A stretch of 64,000 bases of DNA from CAILZL01 sp035548495 (GCA_035548495.1 DASZSV010000026.1:1-64000); one strand, 5' to 3'; shown: positions 34,535 through 44,440, numbered from the stretch's first letter. Numbers and translations are program-made. The notes: a model not told the origin generated them from the letters alone.

Positions 34535-34894
34535 TTATTTCTTGAACATTGCTTCCAGCGCCTTGCGTGCCTCATCGGCTGAAGAGTGGTCGCCATTCGA
34601 ATTGCCACCGAACAACGCATCCAGGGCTGCACGCGATGCAGTACTCGCAGGCGCAGGCTGATAGGCATTGTTGTTGAGCACGAAGTAATCACAGAAATTG
34701 GCGCGCTGCTTGTCGCGAACTTCTTCAGCGATGGTTTCGCGGCAATGTTTCGCAACTGTCACATCGTAAAAAACACATTGCCTGCACACATGCAGTTCAG
34801 CACCGCATTGCTTGCAGACATCCAGCCGCAACAGCGGCAGGCTCAATTGTGCCAGCGACGCGCCGCACTTCCAGCAAAGGGCAGAATCCGGCAT
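34535..34894 (-). CDS. Double zinc-ribbon protein
   Basis: A 119-residue protein whose N-terminus has CWKCG, then CKQCG, then CRQC, followed by HC, a pattern that should bind one or two zinc ions. The stretch VCRQCVFYDVTVAKHCRETIAEEVRDKQRANFCDYF is the most conserved part and recurs in uncharacterised proteobacterial proteins. The C-terminal half is low in complexity and ends in a helix (ARKALEAMFKK). Its start lies inside the previous gene's end (52-base overlap), so both are translated together. The function is unknown. Confidence 0.75.
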   Translation of the reverse strand: MPDSALCWKCGASLAQLSLPLLRLDVCKQCGAELHVCRQCVFYDVTVAKHCRETIAEEVRDKQRANFCDYFVLNNNAYQPAPASTASRAALDALFGGNSNGDHSSADEARKALEAMFKK

Positions 34895-35490
34895 GAACGG
34901 CCTCTTGAACGACCAAGTGTGGTGGCGTGGGCACCGCTGCTGTCGGTATCCACTGCGGGTTTGTTGAGTTCCACTTGCGCCAGACGTATTTCATCGACGA
35001 TGTCCACGCCAGCGCCCAGCAATTCAATCATGCCAATGACTGCATGGCCCGCATAGTAGAGCTCTGCCATTTCGGTGGCGCCTTCATCCAGTTCGCGCCG
35101 TGATGCTTCCGCCGTCAGGATGCCCTGTACCGAGAGCAGGTAGAATCGCGCGCGCGAATTCTCCGGCAATGGATATGTCGCAGCAGGTGAGCAACATGCA
35201 ATCATGCGCTGTGCAATGCCGAGCATGTTCGCCGCGCTTTGCCGCACTTCTGAATACAGTCCGCAACCCACTGCGCCGCTGCCATCGCTGAGATACACGC
35301 TGCATGAACCATCAGCCAGCACCACCAGCGACACGATGACTTCAGGATAGCCCAGTTCCATCATCACGCCCCACACTTGCGGACACTTGGACAATATCAA
35401 GCCGATGTCTTCAACCTTGAGGTTGAACACATTATTGCGCAGTAATGCCGTGACAGCGGCGGGTTCCAATGGAGCTTCGTTATTCTTCAT
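34843..35490 (-). CDS. Conserved hypothetical protein paired with the zinc-ribbon gene
   Basis: A 215-residue soluble protein that I do not recognise. The N-terminus TALLRNNVFNLKVEDIGLILSKCPQVWGVMMELGYPEVIVSLVVLADGSCSVYLSDGSG suggests a mixed alpha/beta domain with a metal-free core. The middle has two helices (ELDEGATEMAELYYAGHAVIGMIELLG). The C-terminal 50 residues overlap the next gene and look disordered, so the functional part probably ends near residue 175. It is divergent from kup with 142 bases between them. Confidence 0.7.
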   Translation of the reverse strand: MKNNEAPLEPAAVTALLRNNVFNLKVEDIGLILSKCPQVWGVMMELGYPEVIVSLVVLADGSCSVYLSDGSGAVGCGLYSEVRQSAANMLGIAQRMIACCSPAATYPLPENSRARFYLLSVQGILTAEASRRELDEGATEMAELYYAGHAVIGMIELLGAGVDIVDEIRLAQVELNKPAVDTDSSGAHATTLGRSRGRSCRILPFAGSAARRWHN

Positions 35491-35632
35491 GTATGCTATG
35501 GGTTATGTGCAAACTGGCTCGCAACGCCCGCAAGTGTGTCCGTAACCCCGCCGCCTTACAAGGGCTGTCGCCAAATTTAATTGGCCGGGAATTTGCGTTT
35601 GCTGCCGTCATGTCGCGGGACAATCCTGAAAA

Positions 35633-37555
35633 ATGAATTCTTCCTCCGCAGCACCTGCACCGCAACAATCGCAATCGCAGGCATCACATCATTCCACTGA
35701 AGGCACTTCCAAGGCGCTGATGATAGGCGCATTGGGCGTGGTGTTTGGCGACATCGGCACCAGTCCGCTGTATACATTGAACACGCTGTTCATGTCAGAA
35801 GGCAGTGTGTCGCTGAGCGTGCCCAATATCTTCGGCGTGCTGTCGCTGATCTTCTGGGCACTGACACTGATCATATCGGTGAAATATGTGGGCTTCGTGA
35901 TGCGCGCCGACAACAAGGGTGAAGGCGGCATTCTCGCACTGAGCACCCTGCTGGTTGCCGCATCACGCAACTGGCGATTGTGGTCACCGGTGGCGGCGCT
36001 GGGTGTGTTTGGCGCTGCTTTTTTCCTTGGTGATGGTTTCATCACGCCGCCGCAATCCATCATGGGCGCCATCGAAGGTGTGATAGTCATGTCACCCAGG
36101 TTTGCCCACGTTGTGGTGCCGGGTACGGTCATTGCACTTACGGTATTGTTTACCGTGCAACGTCATGGTACCGGCGCAGTCAGCAAGGCCTTCGGTCCGG
36201 TGATGCTGTTGTGGTTCTCGTGCATCGCATTGCTCGGCGCCATATCCATCATCAAAACGCCGGGTATTCTGCTGGCGTTGAGTCCCTATTACGCATTTCA
36301 TTACCTGATGAATAACGGCTGGCCGGGATTTGTTTCGCTGTCTTTTGTGTTTCTTGCCATCACCGGTGGTGAAGCGCTGTATGCCGACATGGGACACTTT
36401 GGCCGTCCACCGATCCGCAATGCATGGTTCACCATCGCCATGCCGGCATTGCTCATCAATTATTTCGGACAAGGTGCATTGCTGTTGCGCAATCCCGGCG
36501 CCATCAACAATCCCTTTTATCTGCTGGCACCGGGCTGGGCGCTGCCGTTGCTGATCATGCTGGCCATTGCCGCAGCGATCATTGCATCGCAGGCATTGAT
36601 ATCCGGCGTGTTTTCCGTGGCGCGGCAGGCGATCAACCTGGGCTATCTGCCGCGTCTCAAGGTGCTGCATTCATCTGAAGACGAAATCGGACAGGTATAT
36701 CTGCCTTCGATGAACTGGTTGCTGTTTGCAGGCACGGTGATGCTCACCATCAAGTTTGGTTCTGCTGAAGCATTGGCCAATGCCTATGGCATCGCTGTGT
36801 CGACCAACATGGTGATGGTCAGCATCATGCTGGCATTGTTGCTGCCGTCGATGAACTGGCGTTACCGGCGTGCCACATCCGTGTTGCTGGTCTGCACTGC
36901 GTTGATCGAGGTGTGTTTCTTTGTTGCCAACATGACCAAGTTTTTCAGCGGCGGCTGGTTCCCGCTGGTGATTGCCGCGGGCGGATATCTGTTGATGAGC
37001 ACTTGGCATGAAGGCAGAAAGAATCTCAACTGGCTATTGACAACGCAACAGGTTTCGACCCGGGATTTTCTGGCACAGATTGAACAGGAACCGCCGCGAC
37101 GTGTTGCAGGCACGGCGGTGTACCTGGTCAGCGAAGCCAGTGGTGTGCCGCGTGCGTTGACGCAGAACCTGCGTTTCAATGGTGTATTGCACGAACGCAA
37201 TCTGCTGTTCACTTTCTCCAGTGCCGAAGTGCCCAGCGTACCCAATGAAGAACGTGTCAGTGTGCAAACGCTGGCGCCGGGATTGTTCCGCGTGGTGGCG
37301 CGTTATGGTTTCATGGAGACGCCCAACATTGTTGGCGCGTTGCGTGCGGCTGAAGAAAAGGGACTGGAGTTCAAGCCCGAAGAAACGATGTACGTGGTGG
37401 GTCGTGAAAATCCGGTGATCACCGGCACTCGCGGCATGCCAGCATGGCGCAAGCGGTTGTTTGCGATCATGGGGCGCAATGCGCAACTTGCGGCAGTACA
37501 CTTTGGTGTGCCGGCGCATCGTGTGGTGGAGATTGGCAGTCAGGTAAGATTGTAA
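35633..37555 (+). CDS. kup: Low-affinity potassium transporter Kup
   Basis: A 640-residue K+/H+ symporter of the KUP family in the inner membrane. The first helix has ALGVVFGDIGTSPLYTLNTLF, the family signature, followed by the stretch around VMRADNKGEGGILALSTLL, AAFFLGDGFITPPQSIMGAIEG and GGEALYADMGHFGR. About 12 membrane segments are predicted and a C-terminal cytoplasmic domain of about 200 residues follows. The start ATG 35633 has a weak ribosome site. It is a single-gene unit. Length is normal for the family. Confidence 0.95.
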   Translation: MNSSSAAPAPQQSQSQASHHSTEGTSKALMIGALGVVFGDIGTSPLYTLNTLFMSEGSVSLSVPNIFGVLSLIFWALTLIISVKYVGFVMRADNKGEGGILALSTLLVAASRNWRLWSPVAALGVFGAAFFLGDGFITPPQSIMGAIEGVIVMSPRFAHVVVPGTVIALTVLFTVQRHGTGAVSKAFGPVMLLWFSCIALLGAISIIKTPGILLALSPYYAFHYLMNNGWPGFVSLSFVFLAITGGEALYADMGHFGRPPIRNAWFTIAMPALLINYFGQGALLLRNPGAINNPFYLLAPGWALPLLIMLAIAAAIIASQALISGVFSVARQAINLGYLPRLKVLHSSEDEIGQVYLPSMNWLLFAGTVMLTIKFGSAEALANAYGIAVSTNMVMVSIMLALLLPSMNWRYRRATSVLLVCTALIEVCFFVANMTKFFSGGWFPLVIAAGGYLLMSTWHEGRKNLNWLLTTQQVSTRDFLAQIEQEPPRRVAGTAVYLVSEASGVPRALTQNLRFNGVLHERNLLFTFSSAEVPSVPNEERVSVQTLAPGLFRVVARYGFMETPNIVGALRAAEEKGLEFKPEETMYVVGRENPVITGTRGMPAWRKRLFAIMGRNAQLAAVHFGVPAHRVVEIGSQVRL

Positions 37556-37679
37556 GTTGTGTTGATAGCTAATCCGGCATCAGTAGTTGAATGGTCAATA
37601 GTCATCGTGTTTTTGACGATTTGGCACATAGTTAATCAGTGTCATTGCAATTGTCTGATATGAGTGGAGTGAAGTAGGT

Positions 37680-38204
37680 ATGGCAATTGAGAAAGTAACA
37701 GCGGGCAATCAGGCGCCGGATATCTTCAATGTGATCATTGAAATTCCGATGAATGCCGATCCCATCAAGTATGAAGTGGACAAGGAAACCGGTGCGTTGT
37801 TTGTAGATCGCTTCATGGGCACAGCAATGAACTATCCCTGCAACTATGGGTACATTCCGAAGACCCTGTCTGCTGATGGTGATCCTGTCGATGTGCTGGT
37901 GATCACGCCATTTCCGCTGGTGCACGGTGTGGTGGTGCGTTGCCGTCCATTGGGCATTCTGAAGATGATTGACGAGCACGGCAATGATTCAAAAGTGCTG
38001 GCGGTGCCCGAAGAACGCGTGCTGCATATCTATGATCACTGGAAGTCGCATCTCGACATCAATCCGCATCGCCTGAACCAGATCCAGCATTTCTTTGAAC
38101 ACTACAAGGATCTTGAGCCCGGCAAGTGGGTCAAGATCATTGGCTGGGGCGGTATTGATGAAGCCAAACAGGAAATCAGGGACGGAATGAACAGTTACCG
38201 GTAA
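37680..38204 (+). CDS. ppa: Inorganic pyrophosphatase
   Basis: A 174-residue family I soluble pyrophosphatase that hydrolyses PPi to two phosphates and so drives biosynthetic reactions. The signature DGDPVDVLVITPFPL and the early block EIPMNADPIKYEVDKETGALFVDRFM carry the metal-binding acidic residues. KWVKIIGWGGIDEAKQEI is the usual C-terminal helix region. The length is the common bacterial one (about 175). It is monocistronic and convergent with the SnoaL-like gene. Confidence 0.95.
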   Translation: MAIEKVTAGNQAPDIFNVIIEIPMNADPIKYEVDKETGALFVDRFMGTAMNYPCNYGYIPKTLSADGDPVDVLVITPFPLVHGVVVRCRPLGILKMIDEHGNDSKVLAVPEERVLHIYDHWKSHLDINPHRLNQIQHFFEHYKDLEPGKWVKIIGWGGIDEAKQEIRDGMNSYR

Positions 38205-38224
38205 TTGCCTGTTGTACGCGCTTG

Positions 38225-38641
38225 CTATGAGCGCAGCTGGCTCAGCAACTGGAACAGTGTGTTGATGCCCCAGTGTTCGGCATATTTGCCGTCGGCAATG
38301 CGCACGATGTCGATGACATCAATGCTCACTGCACGACCGGTAGCTGCAATTCCCATTAATGTTCCCTGATGCGTGGCGTGAATCGTTTTGCGTGTGGTGA
38401 CCTTGTCGCCTTCGGCAATTTGATCGTGAATCTCCACTTTCAAATCAGGAAACGCCGGTTTAAGAATGTTGGCAACCATGTGCATCATGCCTTCAGGACC
38501 TGCCGGTGTGCCGGGCGGCGCGGTGCGATTGACGAAGCCGGGCGCGAGCAATTCTTTTGCAGCATCCATGTTGCCCTGCTCAATCACTTCGACGTTGAAT
38601 CTGCGAACGACGGCTTTGTTGGCTTCAAGCGTTGCTGACAT
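38225..38641 (-). CDS. SnoaL-like ester cyclase family protein
   Basis: A 138-residue NTF2-fold protein. The pattern ANKAVVRRFNVEVIEQGNMDAAKELLAPGFVNRTAPPG and FPDLKVEIHDQIAEGDKVTTRKTIHATHQG is that of the SnoaL/ester-cyclase group. These have a conserved Asp/His pocket, but many members have unknown substrates. It ends in EHWGINTLFQLLSQL. It follows the glucose-catabolic genes in the same direction, though its link to them is not evident. Confidence 0.8.
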   Translation of the reverse strand: MSATLEANKAVVRRFNVEVIEQGNMDAAKELLAPGFVNRTAPPGTPAGPEGMMHMVANILKPAFPDLKVEIHDQIAEGDKVTTRKTIHATHQGTLMGIAATGRAVSIDVIDIVRIADGKYAEHWGINTLFQLLSQLRS

Positions 38642-38682
38642 TGCGCTGGACAGTGGTTGTTGAGAAATGACGGAGAACCCGG

Positions 38683-39663
38683 TTACGCCGTGGCTTCAAT
38701 GCGCGGTCCGGGTGATGTGAATGACTGCACCAGTCCGGTGAAGGCAGGCAGTTTGGCGGTGATGACAAAGGCAGGAATCGGCGCGAGATAGGATTCATAG
38801 CGTCCCTTGCTTTCAAAACGCTGACGGAATGGTGAGCGCAGAAAATAATCACCAAGACGCGGCACGATGCCGCCGCCAATATACACGCCGCCTTTTGCGC
38901 CCAGTGTCAGCACCAGATTGCTGGCCGCGGTGCCGAGAATGCTGCAGAACATCTGCAATGCTTCTGCACAGGTTGCATCAGTTGCACTCATGCCGCGGCT
39001 GGAGATGTCGGCAGGTTCGTAATTGTGTGCAGGTTTGCCATCCAGTGCGCACAATGAAAGATAAATGTTGACCAGTCCCATGCCCGACAAGACGCGCTCG
39101 GTGGAAACATGATCGTAGCGCTGCCATAAATGATTCAGCACGGCGGCTTCGCGTTCAGTCGATGGTGACCAGCTGGTATGACCGCCTTCGCCTTCCAGCG
39201 GAATCCACGCGTCCTTCACTGGAATCAGTCCGGACACGCCAAGCCCGGTGCCGGCGCCGAGCACTGCAATGGGTTTGTTTTTTTCCGGTTGCAGTCCACC
39301 CACGCGCATGACTTCATGATCGGGCAGATGACGGATGGCCATGGCCAGTGCAGTGAAATCGTTGAGCACGATCAGGCGCTTCAATTGCAATTCCTTGCGC
39401 AACGCATTGATGGAAAATTGCCACGGGCAATTGGTCATGCTGACATGATCGCCGGTGAGTGCGGCTGCAACATCAATGGCCGCTTCGCTGGGACGTGTGA
39501 CTGCGGACGTTACCCTGCTCAGGTACAGTTCAACCGCATCGGCCAATGTGGGAAAGTCAGCGCAGGTCAGTTCCATTTCATCATGGATGCGATCATCCGT
39601 ATTCAATGCAAAGCGCGCGTTGGTGCCGCCGATATCGCCGATCAATCGTATGTTGTTGGTCAT
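38683..39663 (-). CDS. glk: Glucokinase
   Basis: A 326-residue ROK-independent Glk that phosphorylates glucose with ATP to glucose 6-phosphate. The ATP site is LIGDIGGTNARFAL. Glucose contacts occur in LIVLNDFTALAMAIRHL and VLGAGTGLGVSGLI, and GEGGHTSWSPSTERE and GGVYIGGGIVPRLGDYF are family marks. It is the last gene of a leftward trio (zwf, pgl, glk), with a 45-base gap to pgl. It feeds the oxidative and Entner-Doudoroff routes. Confidence 0.95.
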   Translation of the reverse strand: MTNNIRLIGDIGGTNARFALNTDDRIHDEMELTCADFPTLADAVELYLSRVTSAVTRPSEAAIDVAAALTGDHVSMTNCPWQFSINALRKELQLKRLIVLNDFTALAMAIRHLPDHEVMRVGGLQPEKNKPIAVLGAGTGLGVSGLIPVKDAWIPLEGEGGHTSWSPSTEREAAVLNHLWQRYDHVSTERVLSGMGLVNIYLSLCALDGKPAHNYEPADISSRGMSATDATCAEALQMFCSILGTAASNLVLTLGAKGGVYIGGGIVPRLGDYFLRSPFRQRFESKGRYESYLAPIPAFVITAKLPAFTGLVQSFTSPGPRIEATA

Positions 39664-39708
39664 TATTCAGAGTGCAATCCGCAAATAACAAAATCCGCCG
39701 CAATCAGA

Positions 39709-40410
39709 TCATGGTGCCCAGAACACATCCACCGCGACCAGTTGCTGCTGGAACACGGCGCGTATGGGCAGATCGGTAATGGCGCCAGCAGTGCGGGCGC
39801 GCTGGTAAACGGCCCACTTTGCTTCGCCCTGTATCAACACGATTACGCGACGCGCATCAAGGATGGCTGACAAGTTTAAGCTGATACGGTCATGCGGTTC
39901 CACTGGCGCATGCATGGCAACGCAACCAGCGGGTTCTGCGAGCGTCAATGCCGGACGCAAGCCGGGATTGCCTGGAAACAGCGATGCCGTGTGTCCATCG
40001 TCGCCCATCCCGAGCAATACCACATCGAAAGGGCGCGGCAGTTTGGACAGGGTGCGCCAGCTCCAGTCCGTACCCGCCGTCGCGGTGTCGGCTGCATTCT
40101 TCAAGCCCACGAAGTGCGCCTTGGCGGCTTGCGCCTGCAACAGATGTGTCTTTACCAGATGTTCATTGCTGGCTTCGCTGCTGACATCCACCCAGCGTTC
40201 ATCGACCAGCGTGATCCATACTTTCTGCCAGTCGAGTTTTTCATTGGATAATTGCGAAAACAATGCAGCCGGTGTGCGTCCGCCGGAAACCGCCATGGTC
40301 GCCGTGCCACGAGTTGCGATGGCTTCCTGCAAATCCACCTGCAATTCTCCCGACAGTGCGTGAGTCAGTGCCTTTGCATCCGGAAAACGGTGTTCGTGAA
40401 CGATGGACAT
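39709..40410 (-). CDS. pgl: 6-phosphogluconolactonase
   Basis: A 233-residue DevB-type lactonase that hydrolyses 6-phosphogluconolactone to 6-phosphogluconate. It has MAVSGGRTPAALFSQL and WITLVDERWVDVSSEASNEHLV, then LLGMGDDGHTASLFPGN with the catalytic His, and RISLNLSAILDARRVIVLIQGEAK. The gene lies between zwf and glk in one direction. The 81-base gap from zwf holds a degenerate family A hairpin (about 40430-40457), which may shape message stability inside the operon. Confidence 0.95.
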   Translation of the reverse strand: MSIVHEHRFPDAKALTHALSGELQVDLQEAIATRGTATMAVSGGRTPAALFSQLSNEKLDWQKVWITLVDERWVDVSSEASNEHLVKTHLLQAQAAKAHFVGLKNAADTATAGTDWSWRTLSKLPRPFDVVLLGMGDDGHTASLFPGNPGLRPALTLAEPAGCVAMHAPVEPHDRISLNLSAILDARRVIVLIQGEAKWAVYQRARTAGAITDLPIRAVFQQQLVAVDVFWAP

Positions 40411-40491
40411 GTTTTAACTCAATTTTCCTGCTCCCCTCTACCTTGAGGAAGAGGGAACAAACAACTCAGGTTCTCTACGAATCGGCAACAA

Positions 40492-41952
40492 TCACAACTC
40501 ACCATGCCATGATAAACCGTCGCGGCTGATCAGTGCAGTGGATGCCGCCGGTCCCCACGTACCCGCAGTATACAATTTGGGTGGTTCGTCCTGTTGCAGC
40601 CAGCTTTCGCGAATGGGATCGATCCAGCGCCATGCAGCATCGAGTTCATCACGGCGCATGAACAAAGTGAGATTGCCTTTTACCACATCCATCATCAGGC
40701 GTTCATAGGCATCGAGTGATTTTTCTTTTTGCGAACCGGCCAAGTCCAGTCCCAGATTGACGGGCTTGAGGCGAATGCCTTCACCCGGTGTTTTGGCGAG
40801 CAATGTCAGTGTGATGTGTTCATCGGGTTGCAGGCGGATCACCAGCCGGTTGCGTGCACGATCTGAATTGGGCCGGTCAAAAATCGCGTGCGGCACTTCT
40901 TCAAACGTGATGACGATTTCTGCAACGCGTTCCTGCATGCGCTTGCCGGTGCGCAGATAAAACGGCACGCCGGCCCAGCGCCATGAATCAACATATGCGC
41001 GCAGCGCAACAAAGGTTTCGGTGGTGCTGTCCGGCGCTACACCGGGTTCGTCAAGATAGCCCGGCACAGGCATACCTGCGATGGCACCTTCAATGTACTG
41101 GCCGCGCACGGTATGTTCAATGGCTTCACTGCCCTGCAAAGGCCGCAGTGCACGCAGCACTTTCAGTTTTTCATCACGTACATCATCGGGTTTGCTGGAA
41201 GAAGGAGGTTCCATGGCGATGATGCACAGCAATTGCAGCAGATGATTTTGCACCATGTCACGCAAAGCGCCGGTTTTGTCGTAGAACGAAGCGCGTCCTT
41301 CCACGCCAACTTGTTCTGCAACAGTGATCTGCACATGACGGATGCGGCCGCGCTTCCACAAGGGTTCAAATAATGTATTGCCGAAACGCAATGCCATCAG
41401 ATTCTGCACCGGCTCCTTGCCGAGATAATGATCAATGCGATAGATCTGTTCTTCGTTGAATGCCGATGTCACGTTCTCGTTGATTTCATTCGATGATGCA
41501 AGATCGTGTCCCAACGGTTTTTCAAGAACCACGCGTGATCTGGAAGTGACCAGTGAAAACTGGTTAAGATGCTTGCAGATATCCACAAACAACAACGGCG
41601 AAGTAGAAAGAAAGTACACACGCACGATGTCATCACGATCCTGCAATTTTTCCTTGAGCGTCTGGAAGTCCATTTCGTTGCGCACATCGACTTTCACATA
41701 GTCCAGTTGTGCAATGAATTTTTGCCATGATGTCTCGGTGAACTCCGAACCCACGCGTTGCTTCAGGGGTTCGACAATGCCTGCAATGAACTCTTCGCGG
41801 CTGCATTCCTTGTTGGATACGCCCAGTACGCGCGACTTGGCGGCAAACTGTCCTGCCTTGTGACGGCGATACAGTGCAGGCAACAATTTGCGTGTAGCAA
41901 GATCGCCGGTGGCGCCAAACAATACGATGTCAAAAGTTTCACCTGCGGGCAT
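40492..41952 (-). CDS. zwf: Glucose-6-phosphate 1-dehydrogenase
   Basis: A 486-residue enzyme oxidising glucose 6-phosphate to 6-phosphogluconolactone with NADP. The NADP loop is FGATGDLATRKLLPALYRR. The active-site stretch is YRIDHYLGKEPVQNLMALRFGN, and EKPLGHDL supplies a substrate-binding Lys. Length is normal. It is the first gene of the zwf-pgl-glk operon and is divergent from edd across 443 bases, the common arrangement for shared control. No HexR-type operator could be recognised between them. Confidence 0.96.
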   Translation of the reverse strand: MPAGETFDIVLFGATGDLATRKLLPALYRRHKAGQFAAKSRVLGVSNKECSREEFIAGIVEPLKQRVGSEFTETSWQKFIAQLDYVKVDVRNEMDFQTLKEKLQDRDDIVRVYFLSTSPLLFVDICKHLNQFSLVTSRSRVVLEKPLGHDLASSNEINENVTSAFNEEQIYRIDHYLGKEPVQNLMALRFGNTLFEPLWKRGRIRHVQITVAEQVGVEGRASFYDKTGALRDMVQNHLLQLLCIIAMEPPSSSKPDDVRDEKLKVLRALRPLQGSEAIEHTVRGQYIEGAIAGMPVPGYLDEPGVAPDSTTETFVALRAYVDSWRWAGVPFYLRTGKRMQERVAEIVITFEEVPHAIFDRPNSDRARNRLVIRLQPDEHITLTLLAKTPGEGIRLKPVNLGLDLAGSQKEKSLDAYERLMMDVVKGNLTLFMRRDELDAAWRWIDPIRESWLQQDEPPKLYTAGTWGPAASTALISRDGLSWHGEL

Positions 41953-42395
41953 GGCGATGTCGTACCTCGGAAGTCATTGATGCATGTCAGACAGTAACAG
42001 GGTATATGCGGGTTCAATCACTATCGTTGCGAAGCCTCTGAAAAACCTCACGGGCGAAGACAGGTTGCGCGCGAGCGGAACGCAGGAGTCATAGTGTATA
42101 TGTTACTGCATGAGGCTTCCGGGCATCGTGCACATGCGTCAACCCGGTTTAACACGCCGGCGCAGCAGGTTCATCAGAGGTTACTTAAAACCGGACAAAA
42201 ACGTGCATATTCTATTGAGTTTGAGCAATCATGGCGCAACATTAAGTTGCCACATGCCCATCGCAGCGATGTCCAATGTTATGCAATGGACTGTCTGTTC
42301 ATTGCTGCAATCGTACCGGCAGTGCGGCGACGGTGCATTTGCTTCTATAATGCACGCAGTGTTTGACGCTCCAGTTTCATGTGAACGAGGCAATT
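41953..42395. promoter_or_regulatory. zwf-edd divergent control region
   Basis: This 443-base gap should hold both promoters. A perfect TATAAT at 42346-42351 lies 44 bases before the preferred edd start, but its -35 half is poor (TGCGGC region). No HexR-like TGTAATTAAATTACA was found. Short frames here look like shadows. Confidence 0.45.
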
Positions 42396-44258
42396 GTGAC
42401 CGATACCGCCAAATCGACCCTGCATCCACGCATTGCCGAAGTGACTGCGCGTATTGCGCAACGCAGTGCAGATCGCCGCAAGGACTATCTGGATCGCATC
42501 CACGCTGCACGATTGAAAGGGACTGCGCGGCAAACCTTGAGTTGTACCAATCTTGCGCATGGATTTGCGGCGGCCGATGGCGGTGACAAAGAGCAACTCA
42601 AGTCCGGCCAGTGGCCCAACATCGCCATTGTCTCTTCTTACAACGACATGCTGTCCGCGCATCGTCCGCTGGAACGCTATCCGCAATTGATCAAGCTGGC
42701 TGCACGTGAAGCCGGTGCCGTGGCGCAATTCGCCGGTGGTGTGCCGGCGATGTGCGATGGTGTGACACAAGGCCAGCCCGGTATGGAGTTGTCCTTGTTC
42801 AGTCGCGATGTGATTGCCATGTCCACGGCGATTGCGTTATCACACAACATGTTCGATGCCGCGTTGTGTCTGGGTGTGTGCGACAAGATCGTGCCCGGAT
42901 TGTTCATCGGTGCGCTCAGCTTCGCTCACTTGCCCATTCTGTTTGTACCTGCAGGTCCGATGACATCGGGCATTCCCAATAAAGAAAAAGCGCGCATTCG
43001 CCAATTGCATGCCGAAGGCAAGGTGGGCCGCGATGCCTTGCTGGAATCTGAAGCGCAGAGTTATCACAGTGAAGGCACCTGCACGTTTTATGGCACGGCG
43101 AACAGCAACCAGATGTTGATGGAGATGATGGGATTGCACTTGCCCGGCGCAGCCTTCGTCAATCCCAATACGCCATTGCGCGATGCATTGACCAGTGCAG
43201 CGGCAAAACGCATTGCGAAGATCACTTCGCTGGGCAATGAATATCTGTGCATGGCCGACATGATTGATGAACGTGCGATCGTCAATGCCATTATCGGATT
43301 GCTGGCCACTGGTGGTTCCACTAATCACACGCTGCACTTGATCGCGATGGCGCATGCAGCCGGTGTGATGATCAACTGGGATGACTTCAGCGATTTGTCC
43401 GATGTGATTCCTCTGCTGGCGCGCGTGTATCCCAATGGCAGTGCCGACGTGAATCATTTTCACGCTGCGGGCGGCATGGGCTTTTTGATTCACGAATTGC
43501 TGCAAGCAGGGTTGATGCATGGCGATGTAAATACCGTGATGGGCAAGGGCATGGCCGCGTATGCGCAGGAACCGTGGCTGAGCGATGGCAATCTTGCATG
43601 GCGCGATGCGCCGGTAAAGAGTGGTGATGAAAGTGTACTGCGTCCGGTCAGCAATCCCTTCAGCGCCGATGGTGGATTAAAACTGTTGCAAGGCAATCTC
43701 GGCCGTGCCGTCATTAAGTCTTCGGCAGTCGATGCCGAGCATCGTGTGGTCACAGCGCCTGCGGTTGTGTTCGATGATCAGGAGCATGTCATTCATGCCT
43801 TCAAGGCTGGACAATTGAATCGTGATTGTGTGGTGGTAGTGCGTTATCAGGGTCCGCGTGCCAATGGCATGCCGGAACTGCACAAGCTCACGCCATCGCT
43901 GGCATCGTTGCAATCCAAAGGTTTTAAAGTGGCGCTGGTGACCGATGGCCGCATGTCGGGTGCTTCAGGTAAAGTGCCTGCGGCCATTCACGTTACACCA
44001 GAGTGTTTGAACAATGGTCCACTGCATAAAGTGCGCGATGGCGACATCATTCATCTCGACAGTTACAGAGGTATTCTTGAAGCGCGTGTACCTGCTGAAG
44101 AATGGGCCAAGCGTGTTTCAACTTCGCCAGATCTCACCCGCTTTCATTATGGAATGGGCCGTGAGTTGTTTGCCGGTATGCGCAAGCTGGCGGCAGATGC
44201 GGAAGCAGGAGCGGGATTTTTTCAGCATGACCATTGGCAGTTGATGGCGGCCGACTGA
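42396..44258 (+). CDS. edd: Phosphogluconate dehydratase (Entner-Doudoroff)
   Basis: A [4Fe-4S] dehydratase of about 620 residues making 2-keto-3-deoxy-6-phosphogluconate. Key motifs are AGGVPAMCDGVTQGQPGMELSL, DKIVPGL, GTCTFYGTANSNQM, LLATGGSTNHTLHLIA, GGMGFLIHELL and LVTDGRMSGASGKVPAAIHVTPE. The three cluster cysteines fall in the CDG, the VCDK and the TCT contexts. I start it at GTG 42396 because AACGAGG lies five bases upstream; the longest frame from TTG 42363 has no ribosome site. The partner eda is not in this window. Confidence 0.93.
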   Translation: MTDTAKSTLHPRIAEVTARIAQRSADRRKDYLDRIHAARLKGTARQTLSCTNLAHGFAAADGGDKEQLKSGQWPNIAIVSSYNDMLSAHRPLERYPQLIKLAAREAGAVAQFAGGVPAMCDGVTQGQPGMELSLFSRDVIAMSTAIALSHNMFDAALCLGVCDKIVPGLFIGALSFAHLPILFVPAGPMTSGIPNKEKARIRQLHAEGKVGRDALLESEAQSYHSEGTCTFYGTANSNQMLMEMMGLHLPGAAFVNPNTPLRDALTSAAAKRIAKITSLGNEYLCMADMIDERAIVNAIIGLLATGGSTNHTLHLIAMAHAAGVMINWDDFSDLSDVIPLLARVYPNGSADVNHFHAAGGMGFLIHELLQAGLMHGDVNTVMGKGMAAYAQEPWLSDGNLAWRDAPVKSGDESVLRPVSNPFSADGGLKLLQGNLGRAVIKSSAVDAEHRVVTAPAVVFDDQEHVIHAFKAGQLNRDCVVVVRYQGPRANGMPELHKLTPSLASLQSKGFKVALVTDGRMSGASGKVPAAIHVTPECLNNGPLHKVRDGDIIHLDSYRGILEARVPAEEWAKRVSTSPDLTRFHYGMGRELFAGMRKLAADAEAGAGFFQHDHWQLMAAD

Positions 44259-44360
44259 ATCGTCAGCATTGACAGGCAAGTGCCGGGTTGTAAGTAAACA
44301 ACCGCGTTGAACAATCTATCGCATCTGGTTGAAACTCATCTAGAGCTGCCTGATCGATGC

Positions 44361-44440
44361 GGCAATTTCCAGATCGCCGTGAATCCTTCCATGGAGGCTC
44401 CGGCAAAAACATCCTGTTTTTGACGCTCTTGAAATTGGCA
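44361..44440. repeat. Hairpin repeat, family D copy 1
   Basis: A conserved core (44372-44428, beginning GATCGCCGTGAATCC and ending TTTTTGACGCTCT) is flanked by imperfect inverted arms (CAATTTCCAGA with TCTTGAAATTG, one mismatch). The core contains its own small stem, CAAAAAC, ATCCT, GTTTTTG. The second copy is at 56778-56882 and matches the core at about 51 of 57 positions. Confidence 0.75.

Noticed and set aside
41953..42345. Search for a HexR or similar operator between zwf and edd.
   Set aside because: No recognisable consensus was found; weak dyads are not distinguishable from chance.
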